Assembly: GCF_001969815.1 (NCBI RefSeq)
Contig: NZ_MRBK01000030.1
Coordinates: forward strand, 53,051 to 117,050
Origin: Bacillus swezeyi
Lineage (GTDB): Bacteria; Bacillota; Bacilli; Bacillales; Bacillaceae
DNA length: 64,000 nt
Reading direction: 5' to 3'
Part shown: piece by piece, positions 1-9,094 of the stretch
Numbering within the stretch: position 1 is the stretch's first letter
Layout of the letters: every line of letters begins with the position of its first letter
Notes under the pieces: generated by a model
The model's input: only the letters and a program-made list of their open reading frames with translations
Told to the model about the DNA's origin: nothing
The model's database searches: none
Translations under genes and position numbers: made by a program

Positions 1-396
1 TTCTTTATGCGTGATCGCACGGCCTTTAAAGCGGATGGACGCTTTCACTTTGTCCCCTTTTTCCAGGAACTTGATAGCGTTGCGAAGCTTTGTATTAAAG
101 TCGTGTTCTTCAATACCAGGGCTCAGCCGAACTTCTTTTAAGTTAATGATTTTTTGATTTTTTCGTGCTTCTTTTTCCTTCTTCTGCTGCTCAAATCTGT
201 ACTTTCCATAGTCCATGATCCGGCAGACAGGCGGTTTTGCATTTGCTGCAACCAAAACAAGGTCAAGATTTGCGCGACCCGCAATTTCCAGAGCTTCCTG
301 GCGGGATTTAATCCCAAGCTGATCGCCATTTTGTCCGATCAAACGGACTTCACGCGCACGGATACCCTCATTAACCAATTGATCTTTGCTAATAAT
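1..396 (-). CDS. infC: Translation initiation factor IF-3 (partial, C-terminus outside window)
   Basis: IF-3 binds the 30S ribosomal subunit, prevents premature 50S joining and proofreads start-codon selection. The reverse strand reads in one frame from position 396 to the window edge, 132 codons, opening [15 protein letters not shown] after the start codon and ending GRAITHKE, as in Bacillus InfC; about 40 C-terminal residues are missing. The start is an AUU codon (394-396) behind a strong GGAGGTGG Shine-Dalgarno; no ATG lies in the right place. An AUU start is a known hallmark of infC, which uses it for autoregulation. The gene follows an L20-type leader and would normally be followed by rpmI and rplT outside the window. 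Confidence 0.95.
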   Translation of the reverse strand, partial: MISKDQLVNEGIRAREVRLIGQNGDQLGIKSRQEALEIAGRANLDLVLVAANAKPPVCRIMDYGKYRFEQQKKEKEARKNQKIINLKEVRLSPGIEEHDFNTKLRNAIKFLEKGDKVKASIRFKGRAITHKE

Positions 397-399
397 GAG

Positions 400-620
400 C
401 CACCTCCATAGAATCTTTGAATTGATTTCACAACTCATTCTGACCGTTTCTTTGTATTTCCACAGGCAAACAAAAAGTGTGGGCATTTAGAAACACCCAC
501 ACTGCGAACATCTGCATAAAAAAATAAGAAATGTACGTTTAACCTGCCAACTACAAGAATGTGTCAATCAGGTGAGAAGCGGGTGCTTCTGCTTGTTGAT
601 ATATATTCAATTCATTATCC
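400..620 (-). ncRNA. infC 5' leader, L20-type attenuator
   Basis: The roughly 210-nt untranslated leader of infC begins just downstream of a good promoter and contains a strong intrinsic terminator (472-503) before the infC Shine-Dalgarno. In Bacillus the infC-rpmI-rplT leader is controlled by ribosomal protein L20, which promotes termination there. The position, length and terminator fit that family; the L20-binding fold itself was not modelled. Confidence 0.75.
472..503 (-). terminator. Attenuator hairpin in infC leader
   Basis: An eight-base-pair stem (AGTGTGGG at 496-503 pairing with CCCACACT at 476-483) is followed on the minus strand by a T-run. It lies about 75 nt upstream of the infC start, so it is an attenuator rather than an operon end. 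Confidence 0.85.
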
Positions 621-649
621 ATCTTACATAAACATATCCTGCAAGTCAA
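621..649 (-). promoter_or_regulatory. infC promoter, proximal
   Basis: The minus strand shows TTGACT (644-649), a 17-nt spacer and TAAGAT (621-626), a good sigma-A promoter placed to start the L20-type leader. Confidence 0.75.
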
Positions 650-676
650 GATATAAAATTTATCACAACATTTGCT

Positions 677-705
677 ATTATAACAGGACAGATTTGAAAT
701 AGCAA
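677..705 (-). promoter_or_regulatory. infC promoter, distal
   Basis: The minus strand shows TTGCTA (700-705), a 17-nt spacer and a perfect TATAAT (677-682) between the lrgB stop and the proximal infC promoter. The two elements also form an inverted repeat (TTGCTATT/AATAGCAA). No terminator separates lrgB from these promoters. Confidence 0.6.
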
Positions 706-730
706 CGGTGATTTTTTTATTTTTTTCATC

Positions 731-1414
731 CTAACCGCCGGTGATCTGTATAAATAGCGGGATGACAACTACAGTCACAACGCCCACAACAACAACCGCA
801 ATGCTCGCCATGGCCGCTTCGACTTCCCCCATCTCAATCCCGACGGCGACGCCGAGTGCATGACCTGATGTTCCAAGCGCCAGCCCTTTGGCAATCGGAT
901 TTTTCACTTTAAATATTTTTAAGAACAAAGCCCCGAGCGCATAAACGATGACGGCGTTAAAGATGACCGCAAAAGCCGTTATATCGGAAATGCCCCCGAT
1001 GCCATTTGATAAAGGGAGAGCAATCGCTGTAGTAGCGGCCTGCGGCAGCATGCTTTTCATGACTGAACCGTCAAGATGGATGCCTTTTGCGATGAAATAC
1101 ACGACAGCGACTGAACAGACCGAACCGGCGATAATGGCCGATAGAATCTGCCACCAATATCTTTTCAGCTTATCCGCCTGTTTGTATAAAGGAATGGCAA
1201 ACGCAATCGTCGCCGGCTCTAAAAAGAATTTAATAATGTCGCCCCCGCTGCTGTAATCTTCATATGTAAAGCCGCCGATTTTCAGAAACGCAATCCCCAG
1301 GATCATGGCGACGAATAATGGCGTGAACAAGAAAAACCCTTTTGTTTTTTTAAATAGATATGTGCCGATGCCAAATGCGGCAAGTGAAACGACAATGCCA
1401 AAATAAGGTGTCAC
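731..1414 (-). CDS. lrgB: LrgB-family membrane protein, pyruvate transporter subunit
   Basis: LrgB proteins work with LrgA; the B. subtilis pair (YsbB/YsbA, renamed PftB/PftA) transports pyruvate in facilitated fashion, while staphylococcal homologues are called antiholin-like. The 227-residue product is almost entirely hydrophobic helices, with the conserved stretch [14 protein letters not shown] near residues 125-140 and a glycine-rich GTSGHALG motif near residue 183. It starts at GTG behind AGGAGGG, 21 nt after lrgA, so the two are co-transcribed. The lytST genes nearby encode the known activator of this operon. Transported substrate is inferred from the B. subtilis work. Confidence 0.9.
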   Translation of the reverse strand: MTPYFGIVVSLAAFGIGTYLFKKTKGFFLFTPLFVAMILGIAFLKIGGFTYEDYSSGGDIIKFFLEPATIAFAIPLYKQADKLKRYWWQILSAIIAGSVCSVAVVYFIAKGIHLDGSVMKSMLPQAATTAIALPLSNGIGGISDITAFAVIFNAVIVYALGALFLKIFKVKNPIAKGLALGTSGHALGVAVGIEMGEVEAAMASIAVVVVGVVTVVVIPLFIQITGG

Positions 1415-1435
1415 AGATAAACCCTCCTTTTTTCA

Positions 1436-1858
1436 TCAAGAAGCTGTTTTTTTAGCCGTCTCCAGCGGCGCCGCTTTCTGCTTTTTACTGCCTGCAGCCA
1501 GGATGAACTGAGAAAACAGCCCGGTTGCGGCAAGTAAAATGACGGTAGCCAGAAAGATGACAAATACGATAGACAGACCATATTTTTGCATTACACCGAG
1601 CGAATTCATCACAGAAATCCCTGACGGAACAAATAAAAACCCGATAAGCGAGGTTAGGGCCGCACCGAGTGATTCGACCTGCTCAAGCTTAATCACCCCA
1701 GCTGACAGCAACGTGAATAAAAGCACCAAACCTATAACAGATGCAGGGATCGGGATGGGCAGAATCCCGGCGATTCCGTTTGAAACAAACATGATGACAG
1801 CAAAAATAAACGCTTGTGTTAAAAAGCCATATTCTTTCTTTCCACTCATTTCATTCAC
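1436..1858 (-). CDS. lrgA: LrgA-family membrane protein, pyruvate transporter subunit
   Basis: This is the holin-like partner of LrgB, 140 residues with four predicted hydrophobic helices and the family core [14 protein letters not shown] near residues 36-49. The C-terminus is short, basic and alanine-rich ([13 protein letters not shown]). It is the first gene of the lrgAB (pftAB) operon. The start at 1858 has GAGGTG upstream. The leader carries a cre-like CcpA site and a perfect 18-bp inverted repeat, so catabolite control in addition to LytT activation is likely. Confidence 0.9.
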   Translation of the reverse strand: MNEMSGKKEYGFLTQAFIFAVIMFVSNGIAGILPIPIPASVIGLVLLFTLLSAGVIKLEQVESLGAALTSLIGFLFVPSGISVMNSLGVMQKYGLSIVFVIFLATVILLAATGLFSQFILAAGSKKQKAAPLETAKKTAS

Positions 1859-1867
1859 CTCTTTGGC

Positions 1868-1909
1868 TTTTTTATTGGCTTCATTATATAAAATGAAGCC
1901 AATAAAAAA
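1868..1909 (-). repeat. Perfect 18-bp inverted repeat in lrgA leader
   Basis: Arms 1868-1885 and 1892-1909 are exact reverse complements around a 6-nt loop. The outer six pairs are A-T only and the inner part is ATTGGCTTCATT. On the minus strand the stem is followed by A residues, not T, so it is not an ordinary terminator. It begins directly after a cre-like site and ends close to the lrgA Shine-Dalgarno. Confidence 0.85.
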
Positions 1910-1918
1910 GCGCTTTCA
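1905..1918 (-). promoter_or_regulatory. cre-like CcpA site upstream of lrgA
   Basis: TGAAAGCGCTTTTT on the minus strand matches the consensus TGWAANCGNTNWCA except for the last two bases. B. subtilis pftAB is known to be under CcpA control, which supports the call. Confidence 0.6.
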
Positions 1919-2078
1919 CTAAAACTTGCCGGATAACAAGGCTCAGTTGCAGAAATCAGGCGCTGAAATACAAATCGTTTTCACAGATAAATAAATTCCA
2001 ATATGTGCTAATGAGCAGGCACCGATCGTATAGTGATTAATGTGGAACACACGATGAAGAAAATAGGAGGGGCAATTC

Positions 2079-3638
2079 ATGTATGATGCAATGAGCGGGC
2101 GGCGTTTTCACCCTGCTGCACAATTCACATCATTGGTCAGCCGCGGTTTAATGCCGGAAGACGCTTCACTCGCCGCCGAAGCACCTCGATTCACAGATAA
2201 CCCGTTTAAGCTCGGTGTTGCTTCAGGGGAACCGCATCCGGACGGATTTGTGTTATGGACGAGGCTGGCGCCTGATCCGCTTGCTGAAGATGGTTTAGGC
2301 GGGATGCCGAAACGGCATGTTCCAGTTCAGTGGGAGGTAGCTGAAGATGAACATTTTCGCAAAATCGTGAAGCGGGGAACGGCCGCTGCCCTACCTGAGC
2401 TGGCCCATTCGGTTCATGTTGAAGTACACGGTTTAAAACCGGGAAGATATTACTGGTACAGGTTTAAAGCAGGCCGGGAGATCAGCCGGACAGGACGGAC
2501 AAAAACCGCTCCTTCTCCATTTGCCGATCTCAGCGGAATGTCGTTCGCCCTCGCTTCATGCCAGGCTTGGTATCACGGATATTTTACCGCTTATCGGCAT
2601 ATGGCCGAAGACCACCCTGATGTTGTTTTTTTTCTTGGCGACTATATTTATGAATATCCCATCAATTCCAAAAACCTTTATCGGAATGTTAAGCTATCCA
2701 GCGCTCACAATGCCAAAACCGTCACATTGAGCCAATACCGGCTGCGGTATTCCCTGTTCAAAACAGACCCCGACCTTCAGTCGATTCATGCATTGGCGCC
2801 TTGGGTTGTCACCATGGATGACCATGAAGTCGAAAACAATTATGCCGGCGCACATTCGCAATACAAGACTTCACCCGACGACTTTCTCCGTCAGCGCGCC
2901 GCCGCCTACCAAGCTTTCTATGAAAATATTCCGATCCGCAGCGCCTCGATTCCAAACGGCCCTGACATGCTGATGTATCGGCGTTTTCGCTATGGAAAAC
3001 TGGCGGAATTTAATGTCCTTGACACCCGGCAGTACCGCAATGATTACCCGTCAAACGAGGCTGAACGGCTCGACCCGTCCAGGTCCATACTTGGAAGCGC
3101 CCAAGAGCGCTGGCTTTTTCATCATTTGAGCAAGTCAGACGCGATATGGAACATGCTGGTGCAGCAAGTCGTGCTCGCGCAAATCGACCGCGACACCGGA
3201 CCTGGGGTTGAATACAGCACAGACCAGTGGGACGGCTTTCCCGCTTGCCGCGACAGGCTTTTTTCCGCATATAAGGCGTACGGCATTAAAAACCCCGTCG
3301 TGCTGACGGGGGATATTCACAGACATGCGGCCGCAGATTTAAAAACCGATTTTAATGACATTCAATCGGAGACGATCGGGACCGAACTGATCACAACATC
3401 CATCTCATCTGATGCAGATGGGTCCGAAACCGACTCCTTGGCGCCGATTTGGCTCGGAAATCCACATGTCAAACTATACAATGCACAGCGGGGCTATGTT
3501 CGCTGCAAGATGATCCCTAAACATATTCAAGCCGATTTTCAGGTTCTTCCTTATATAACCCGCCCCGGCGCTCCAGTCTCGACATATGCCAGCTTTGTTA
3601 TTGAAGCGGGCCGGCCGGGCCTTCAGCGGGTTTTATAA
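2079..3638 (+). CDS. PhoD-like phosphodiesterase/alkaline phosphatase
   Basis: The 519-residue product aligns along its length with B. subtilis PhoD, a secreted metal-dependent phosphodiesterase that degrades teichoic acids during phosphate starvation. A PhoD N-terminal domain (about 42-140, FKLGVASGEPHPDGFVLW) precedes the phosphatase domain. Expected metal-site motifs are present: ASCQ (Cys161), LGDYIYEY (Asp188, Tyr191), DDHEVENNY and TGDIH. The start has AGGAGGGG in front. The usual Tat signal is degenerate: GRRF is followed by a segment with His, Gln, Arg, Glu and Asp instead of a hydrophobic core, though ASLAAEA remains at the expected cleavage region. No better N-terminus exists in the other frames. 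Export is therefore uncertain. It sits between lrgAB and lytTS, which are adjacent in B. subtilis. Confidence 0.85.
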   Translation: MYDAMSGRRFHPAAQFTSLVSRGLMPEDASLAAEAPRFTDNPFKLGVASGEPHPDGFVLWTRLAPDPLAEDGLGGMPKRHVPVQWEVAEDEHFRKIVKRGTAAALPELAHSVHVEVHGLKPGRYYWYRFKAGREISRTGRTKTAPSPFADLSGMSFALASCQAWYHGYFTAYRHMAEDHPDVVFFLGDYIYEYPINSKNLYRNVKLSSAHNAKTVTLSQYRLRYSLFKTDPDLQSIHALAPWVVTMDDHEVENNYAGAHSQYKTSPDDFLRQRAAAYQAFYENIPIRSASIPNGPDMLMYRRFRYGKLAEFNVLDTRQYRNDYPSNEAERLDPSRSILGSAQERWLFHHLSKSDAIWNMLVQQVVLAQIDRDTGPGVEYSTDQWDGFPACRDRLFSAYKAYGIKNPVVLTGDIHRHAAADLKTDFNDIQSETIGTELITTSISSDADGSETDSLAPIWLGNPHVKLYNAQRGYVRCKMIPKHIQADFQVLPYITRPGAPVSTYASFVIEAGRPGLQRVL

Positions 3639-3644
3639 TGTCAG

Positions 3645-3674
3645 CTGCTTCATATCATATGAAGCAGTTTTTTT
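3645..3674 (+). terminator. Terminator of phoD-like gene, overlapping lytT 3' end
   Basis: CTGCTTCATAT (3645-3655) and ATATGAAGCAG (3657-3667) form a long stem followed by seven T residues on the plus strand. The hairpin lies 7 nt after the phosphatase stop codon and covers the last codons of the convergent lytT gene. Confidence 0.8.
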
Positions 3675-4372
3675 AGCTCTTTTGCATAGGTCCGGCTGAC
3701 CGGAATCGTTGAACCGTCTTTCATCAGCAGATTATAAGTTGAATTGAACCATGGCCTTACTTCTTTTATATAATCCATGTTTGCCAAAAAGCTTCTGTGG
3801 ATTCTGATAAATACAGACTGTGGAAGCTTTTGCTCAAGCATGACGAGTGTGTCATGGACGGTATAGGCCTGATCAAAGGTTTTGACGGTGACTTGTCCGT
3901 CTTTTAAACCCGCATATACGATTTCATTTGGATCGAGAATCACGATCGACTCATCAATGCCGAGAGCCAGTCTTTCGTGACCGGAAAGCTGCCGCTCCTC
4001 TTTGTTATCCGGGTACATCCTTTTGTATTTTTTGATCGTTTGCCTGATCCGGTCTTCATCAAATGGTTTTGTCACATAATCAATGGCATCCACTTCAAAT
4101 GCCTGCAGCGCATATTCATCATAGGCGGTAGCAAAAACAACGGCCGGGGGCGCGGACATGTTTTTCAGACGTTTAGCAATGTCAAATCCGTTTTCTCCTG
4201 ATAAGTCAATGTCTAAAAAAAGAAGATCCGGCTTTTGATCGGCCATTTTGTCAAATGCCTCTTCAATATGTTCAGCCTCGTCTACAGCATCCACTTCCTG
4301 CGTCCGTTCCAATAAATATTTCAATTCATCCCGTGCAAACATTTCATCATCAACGATTAAAACCTTGAGCAT
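3650..4372 (-). CDS. lytT: Response regulator LytT (LytTR family)
   Basis: LytT is the response regulator of the LytST system, which senses extracellular pyruvate and activates lrgAB (pftAB) in B. subtilis. The 240-residue protein has a receiver domain (acidic Asp8/Asp9, phosphoacceptor Asp54 in LFLDIDLSG, TKPFDE lysine loop) and a C-terminal LytTR DNA-binding domain containing FIRIHRSFLANMDYI. The start is set at the ATG giving MLKVLIVDDE, matching the 241-residue B. subtilis protein, with GAGAGGGG upstream; longer in-frame starts lie inside lytS. It overlaps the lytS end by 23 nt, so the two are translationally coupled. Confidence 0.93.
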   Translation of the reverse strand: MLKVLIVDDEMFARDELKYLLERTQEVDAVDEAEHIEEAFDKMADQKPDLLFLDIDLSGENGFDIAKRLKNMSAPPAVVFATAYDEYALQAFEVDAIDYVTKPFDEDRIRQTIKKYKRMYPDNKEERQLSGHERLALGIDESIVILDPNEIVYAGLKDGQVTVKTFDQAYTVHDTLVMLEQKLPQSVFIRIHRSFLANMDYIKEVRPWFNSTYNLLMKDGSTIPVSRTYAKELKKLLHMI

Positions 4373-6131
4373 CCCCATTCCCCTCTCTTCCAGCTTGAAA
4401 AGGAATCTTGATAGAAACCTCTGTCCCTTTGCCAGGTTCACTTTTCATATCTAAGGAAGCCTGCCGGCCGAATAAACCCGTCAGCCGCTGGTTCAGATTG
4501 TAAAGTCCCGTCCCATTCCCTTCCTTGGAGGAAGACTGCGCCTTTCCCAATTGTTCCAACATGTCGGGATTGATCCCCCTGCCATTGTCGCTCACTTTCA
4601 TTAAAACGCCGTCACGTTCTGAACAGACGTATACTTTTACCGTGCACACCTTCTGTTTTTTCGGAAAAGCATGGCGCAGCGCATTTTCAACGAGCAGCTG
4701 CAAAATAAACGGCGGGATCTCAAGGCATTCAAGCCCATCCTCGATATGAAATTCTATTGTGTATTTTCCCGGAAAACGAGCCTGCTCCAATGATAAATAC
4801 GCTTCAAGATGATTCAGTTCTTTTGAAAGCGGGATCAGCAATTGTCTCGCCCCCTGCAAATTTGAACGAAAATAGACACTGAGCTGCAGCAGCAGTTTCC
4901 GGGTTTTTTCAGCGTCTGTCCGGCATAGTGCGGAAATGGTATGAATGGCGTTAAATAAAAAATGCGGATTCACCTGCGCCTGCAGCGCTTTAATCTCAGC
5001 ATCTTTCAAGAGCTTGCTTTGCAGCTCTGCTTCCCCAAGCTCAAGCTGGGTTGAAAAAAGCATCGCCAGACCTTCGGCAAGCTCTTCTGCTACCTGGTTT
5101 AATCCCGCAGGACTTTTAAAATAAAGTTTCAGAGTACCGATCGTCTGCTGATTGGATATGAGCGGCAGGACAATTGCTGCCTGCAGCGGACAAGCGTGAT
5201 GGGTGCACTCTATTTCATCCCGTGACTTCACTTTCATGACTTTCCCTGTTTTGATGACTTTCTTGGACAATCCGGTAATCAGGCTTCTGGAAGGAATATG
5301 ATGGCCGGCTCCTTCACCGACGTGTGCGAGAATATTTTCCCTGTCTGTAATAGATACGGCATCGGTTCCTGTCATCTCGTGAATAATCCGGGCCGCGCTT
5401 TTGCAGGATGCTTCGTTCAGCCCCTGGCGAAAAAAGGGGAGCGTCTGATCGGCAATCGAAAACACCCGGTGTGTCTGCACGGCTTTTGCCTGCTCTTCTT
5501 TCCGGATAATAGATTGAATGATCGACAGAAAAATAAAACTGCCCGTCCCATTGACAATCATCATCGGGACGCCGATCATCTGCACAAGCGCAAACGCATC
5601 GGCCTGGGGTTTGGCCAAAACCAGAATCATAAACATTTGCAGAGCTTCCATGCTGATGCCTGCCAGAGCGGCAACCCGCGGGGTCACCATTTGATGCCGT
5701 TTTCGAAAAAAGAGCCCGATGCAGCCTGAAGCCACACCCGCTAAAAGTGAAGAAACCGCACAGCTTAAAGCCGTGCTTCCCCCTAAAGAAAAGCGGTGAA
5801 CTCCCGCAAGGAGCCCGACCCCCGCACCAACGAACGGCCCCCCGATCAGGCCGCCGATTTCCACGCCGAGAATTCGCGTATTGGCAATCGAACTTGACGG
5901 ATCAATCGTAAAAACCCAATCATTGTACAAAATCTCATCACCGCGAATGATGATCCCTGTATAATTACTGATCATGCTGAAAAGAGAAAAGATACAGATG
6001 AGAACAGTCTTTCCCTTATATCCTTGAGGATGCTGGAGATGCTGGCGGAATACCTTCATATGGGCAAGGATAAAACCCAAAATAACGATGATTCCCACTC
6101 TCTCCAGCATCATGATCATGAGATGAATCAT
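4350..6131 (-). CDS. lytS: Sensor histidine kinase LytS
   Basis: This is the membrane sensor kinase partner of LytT, 593 residues as in B. subtilis. It has an N-terminal multi-pass 5TM-LYT domain (about 1-195), a GAF-like domain (about 220-350), a dimerisation/phosphoacceptor segment QVNPHFLFNAIHTI and a C-terminal ATPase with the N-box (ENALRHAF) and G-box (DNGRGI). It is the first gene of lytS-lytT and is transcribed divergently from ysaA. Confidence 0.94.
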   Translation of the reverse strand: MIHLMIMMLERVGIIVILGFILAHMKVFRQHLQHPQGYKGKTVLICIFSLFSMISNYTGIIIRGDEILYNDWVFTIDPSSSIANTRILGVEIGGLIGGPFVGAGVGLLAGVHRFSLGGSTALSCAVSSLLAGVASGCIGLFFRKRHQMVTPRVAALAGISMEALQMFMILVLAKPQADAFALVQMIGVPMMIVNGTGSFIFLSIIQSIIRKEEQAKAVQTHRVFSIADQTLPFFRQGLNEASCKSAARIIHEMTGTDAVSITDRENILAHVGEGAGHHIPSRSLITGLSKKVIKTGKVMKVKSRDEIECTHHACPLQAAIVLPLISNQQTIGTLKLYFKSPAGLNQVAEELAEGLAMLFSTQLELGEAELQSKLLKDAEIKALQAQVNPHFLFNAIHTISALCRTDAEKTRKLLLQLSVYFRSNLQGARQLLIPLSKELNHLEAYLSLEQARFPGKYTIEFHIEDGLECLEIPPFILQLLVENALRHAFPKKQKVCTVKVYVCSERDGVLMKVSDNGRGINPDMLEQLGKAQSSSKEGNGTGLYNLNQRLTGLFGRQASLDMKSEPGKGTEVSIKIPFQAGREGNGDAQGFNR

Positions 6132-6305
6132 GTATGTCCCCTTGCTTTCTAAAAGAAGAATATGGTCTCATTCTATCATAAGTCCAAACTTTGATACTTT
6201 GACACTGCATTACATCACATTCTTAAAATCATTGCTTTATCATCCTATTTATCTATTGTAAAATAAATGAGAGAATTCTATAAACTAAAGGCAGAGGAGA
6301 AGATC

Positions 6306-7094
6306 ATGAAAGCCGTATTTTTTGATTTAGATGATACATTGCTCTGGGATGAAAAAAGCGTCAGTACAGCATTTTCCGAAACATGTCATAAAGCCGAAAA
6401 AAAATACGGGATCAATGCGGCTGAATTTGAAACAGCCGTCCGCCAGGCGGCGCGCGATCTTTACACGTCTTATGAAACATATCCATACACTGTGATGATC
6501 GGCATCAATCCGTTTGAAGGTCTGTGGTCCAACTTTAGCGAACCGATCAGCGAAGGATTTCAAAAGCTGAATAACATTGTCCCTGAATACAGGAAAAATG
6601 CGTGGACAAACGGATTGAAAGTATTTGAAATCGATGATCCCGCCTTCGGAGAAGAGCTTGGCGAATTCTTCGCAGCAGTGCGCCGGAAAAGCCCTTTTGT
6701 CTACGAAGAAACGTTTGCTGTTTTGGAACAATTGAAAGGAAAGGTCGAGCTTCTTTTGCTGACAAACGGCGATCCGAGTCTGCAAAAAGAAAAATTGGCC
6801 GGCGTTCCCGAGCTTGCCCCTTATTTCAGCGAAATTGTCATCTCCGGAAACTTTGGCAAAGGAAAGCCTGATCCAAGCATCTTTGAACACTGCCTCGGCC
6901 TCCTTGGGATTACAAAAGATGACACCTTGATGGTCGGGGATAATTTGAACACCGATATTCTCGGCGCTTCAAGAGCAGGAATTAAAACCGTCTGGGTCAA
7001 CCGCAAAGGGAAAGATAATGAGGCTGATGTCAAACCTGACTACGAAATCCGCCATTTAAACGAACTGTTTGACATTCTCGCCGAAAAAGGCTAA
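6306..7094 (+). CDS. ysaA: HAD-superfamily phosphatase YsaA
   Basis: A 262-residue haloacid-dehalogenase hydrolase with all four motifs: FFDLDDTL near residue 5 (nucleophile and acid/base Asp), LLLTNGDP, a Lys in [10 protein letters not shown] and VGDNLNTDI. The substrate of this family member is not established, although related YjjG-like enzymes are nucleotidases. The start is the ATG after GAGGAG giving [10 protein letters not shown]; an upstream in-frame ATG lacks a ribosome site. It is divergent from lytS and convergent with thrS, sharing a terminator with it. Confidence 0.88.
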   Translation: MKAVFFDLDDTLLWDEKSVSTAFSETCHKAEKKYGINAAEFETAVRQAARDLYTSYETYPYTVMIGINPFEGLWSNFSEPISEGFQKLNNIVPEYRKNAWTNGLKVFEIDDPAFGEELGEFFAAVRRKSPFVYEETFAVLEQLKGKVELLLLTNGDPSLQKEKLAGVPELAPYFSEIVISGNFGKGKPDPSIFEHCLGLLGITKDDTLMVGDNLNTDILGASRAGIKTVWVNRKGKDNEADVKPDYEIRHLNELFDILAEKG

Positions 7095-7106
7095 TCAAGC
7101 TAAACG

Positions 7107-7141
7107 AAAAAAGCATGGCTCCCTATGGGCCATGCTTTTTT
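7107..7141. terminator. Bidirectional terminator between ysaA and thrS
   Basis: GCATGGC (7113-7119) pairs with GCCATGC (7129-7135), with six A residues before and six T residues after, so it can terminate both convergent genes. Confidence 0.88.
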
Positions 7142-7146
7142 AATGT

Positions 7147-9078
7147 CTACTTTTTCGCTTCAGCGACGGCTTTTTTCACGAAATCTTGAAGTGGGACCGT
7201 TTCTGATTTTTGTTCTCCGTATTTGCGGACGTTGACCGCTTCATTTGCGGCTTCCTGGTCGCCCACGACAAGCATGTACGGAATCTTTTGCATTTGTGCT
7301 TCACGGATCTTATAGCCGATTTTTTCATCGCGGCTGTCGACTTCAACGCGCAGACCTTCGCGCTGCAGGCGTTCCTGCACTTGTTTTGCATAGTCAAGAT
7401 GTACGGACGGCGACACAGGGATGACTTGGAACTGCACCGGCGCAAGCCATGTCGGCAGCGCACCTTTATGCTCTTCAATTAAGAAAGCAACAAAGCGTTC
7501 CATTGTTGATACGACGCCTCTGTGAATCACGACCGGACGGTGGGGTTTTCCGTCTTCTCCGACATATGTCAGATCGAATTTTTCAGGAAGCAGGAAGTCC
7601 AGCTGTACAGTTGACAGTGTTTCTTCTTTGCCGATTGCTGTTTTGACCTGAACGTCAAGCTTCGGTCCGTAGAACGCCGCTTCTCCTTCTGCTTCGTAGT
7701 AGTCATGTCCAATCTCGTCCATCGCTTCTTTCAGCATCGATTGCGCTTTATTCCACATCTCGTCATCATCATAGTATTTCTCTGTATCTTCCGGATCACG
7801 GTAAGACAAGCGGAATGTATACTGTTCAAGCCCGAAATCTTCATAGACTTCCTGAATCAAGCGGACAGTGCGGATGAATTCGTCTTTGATTTGATCAGGG
7901 CGGACGAAAATGTGAGCGTCATTCAATGTCATCCCGCGGACGCGCTGAAGACCTGAAAGAGCGCCTGACATTTCATAGCGGTGCATCGTTCCGAGCTCTG
8001 CGATCCGGATCGGCAGCTCGCGGTAGCTGTGGATATCATTTTTATAGATCATCATGTGATGCGGACAGTTCATCGGGCGAAGCGTCAAAGTTTCATTGTC
8101 CATTTCAATCGGCGGGAACATTGTGTCTTGATAATGATCCCAGTGGCCTGACGTTTCATAAAGCTCTTTGCTGCCAAGGACTGGTGTATAGACGTGCTCA
8201 TAGCCGAGAGCAAGCTCTTTATCAACGATATAGCGTTCGATGACGCGTCTGATTGTCGCACCCTTCGGCAGCCAGAGCGGCAGGCCTTGACCAACCTTTT
8301 GCGAAATCGCAAACAACTTCAATTCTTTTCCAAGTTTTCTATGGTCGCGTTCTTTTGCTTCTTCAAGCAGACGCAGATGCTCTTCAAGCTCTGCTTTTTT
8401 AAAGAAAGCTGTACCGTAAATGCGCTGAAGCATCTTGTTGTTGCTGTCGCCGCGCCAATATGCACCGGCAAGGCTCAGCAGTTTCAATTCTTTAATTTTT
8501 CCTGTTGATGGAACGTGGACGCCGCGGCACAGATCGAAAAATTCGCCTTGTTCATAGATTGATACCGTTTCACCTTCCGGAATCGCATCAAGCAGTTCCA
8601 GTTTCAAGTCATCGCCGATTTCGGCAAACCGCGCTTTCGCTTCGTCACGGCTGACTTCTTTTCTGACGATCGGCAGATTTTCTCCGATGATTTTTTTCAT
8701 TTCTTTTTCGATCTTCGGAAGGTCTTCCGGAGTAAGCGCTTCTTCCATATCCACATCATAGTAGAAGCCGTTTTCAATAACCGGACCGACGCCGAATTTG
8801 ACGTTTTTATAAAGCCGTTTGATCGCCTGCGCCATTAAGTGCGCCGTGCTGTGGCGCATGATTTCAAGCGCTTCGTCACCGCCTTCTGTAATGATTTCGA
8901 TGGCGCCGTCCTCAAGGATCGGTGCGCGCAGATCGATTGGTTTGCTGTTTAATTTTCCGGCAATCGCTTTTTTCTTCAGGCCGGGACTGATTGATGCCGC
9001 GATATCTTCTGTTGTCGTCGCTTTTGGAAACTCCTTAACCGCTCCGTCAGGAAATTTGATTTTTACCATATCTGACAT
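7147..9078 (-). CDS. thrS: Threonyl-tRNA synthetase
   Basis: ThrRS charges tRNA-Thr and edits mischarged serine. The 643-residue product shows the N-terminal TGS domain (about 1-64), the editing domain with [10 protein letters not shown], the class II catalytic core ([11 protein letters not shown], motif 2 [19 protein letters not shown], zinc ligands Cys/His) and the C-terminal anticodon-binding domain ([23 protein letters not shown]). The start MSDMVKIKF is chosen by homology and by AAAGGAG at 8-nt spacing. Transcription is controlled by a T-box leader directly upstream. Confidence 0.97.
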   Translation of the reverse strand: MSDMVKIKFPDGAVKEFPKATTTEDIAASISPGLKKKAIAGKLNSKPIDLRAPILEDGAIEIITEGGDEALEIMRHSTAHLMAQAIKRLYKNVKFGVGPVIENGFYYDVDMEEALTPEDLPKIEKEMKKIIGENLPIVRKEVSRDEAKARFAEIGDDLKLELLDAIPEGETVSIYEQGEFFDLCRGVHVPSTGKIKELKLLSLAGAYWRGDSNNKMLQRIYGTAFFKKAELEEHLRLLEEAKERDHRKLGKELKLFAISQKVGQGLPLWLPKGATIRRVIERYIVDKELALGYEHVYTPVLGSKELYETSGHWDHYQDTMFPPIEMDNETLTLRPMNCPHHMMIYKNDIHSYRELPIRIAELGTMHRYEMSGALSGLQRVRGMTLNDAHIFVRPDQIKDEFIRTVRLIQEVYEDFGLEQYTFRLSYRDPEDTEKYYDDDEMWNKAQSMLKEAMDEIGHDYYEAEGEAAFYGPKLDVQVKTAIGKEETLSTVQLDFLLPEKFDLTYVGEDGKPHRPVVIHRGVVSTMERFVAFLIEEHKGALPTWLAPVQFQVIPVSPSVHLDYAKQVQERLQREGLRVEVDSRDEKIGYKIREAQMQKIPYMLVVGDQEAANEAVNVRKYGEQKSETVPLQDFVKKAVAEAKK

Positions 9079-9094
9079 CCTAGTCACTCCTTTT

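Noticed and set aside
948..1256. 102-codon plus-strand frame inside lrgB
   Set aside because: Antisense shadow of a conserved membrane protein; no ribosome site or recognisable domain.
1920..2078. Pho boxes upstream of the phoD-like gene
   Set aside because: Only a single TTCACA-like element was seen; no repeat at 11-nt spacing, so PhoP control cannot be claimed.
731..6131. LrgAB-LytST as a holin/antiholin toxin-like lysis system
   Set aside because: B. subtilis studies assign this operon to pyruvate transport; no murein hydrolase gene is adjacent.
7210..8508. Several long plus-strand frames opposite thrS
   Set aside because: They are shadows of a highly conserved synthetase and show no start signals.
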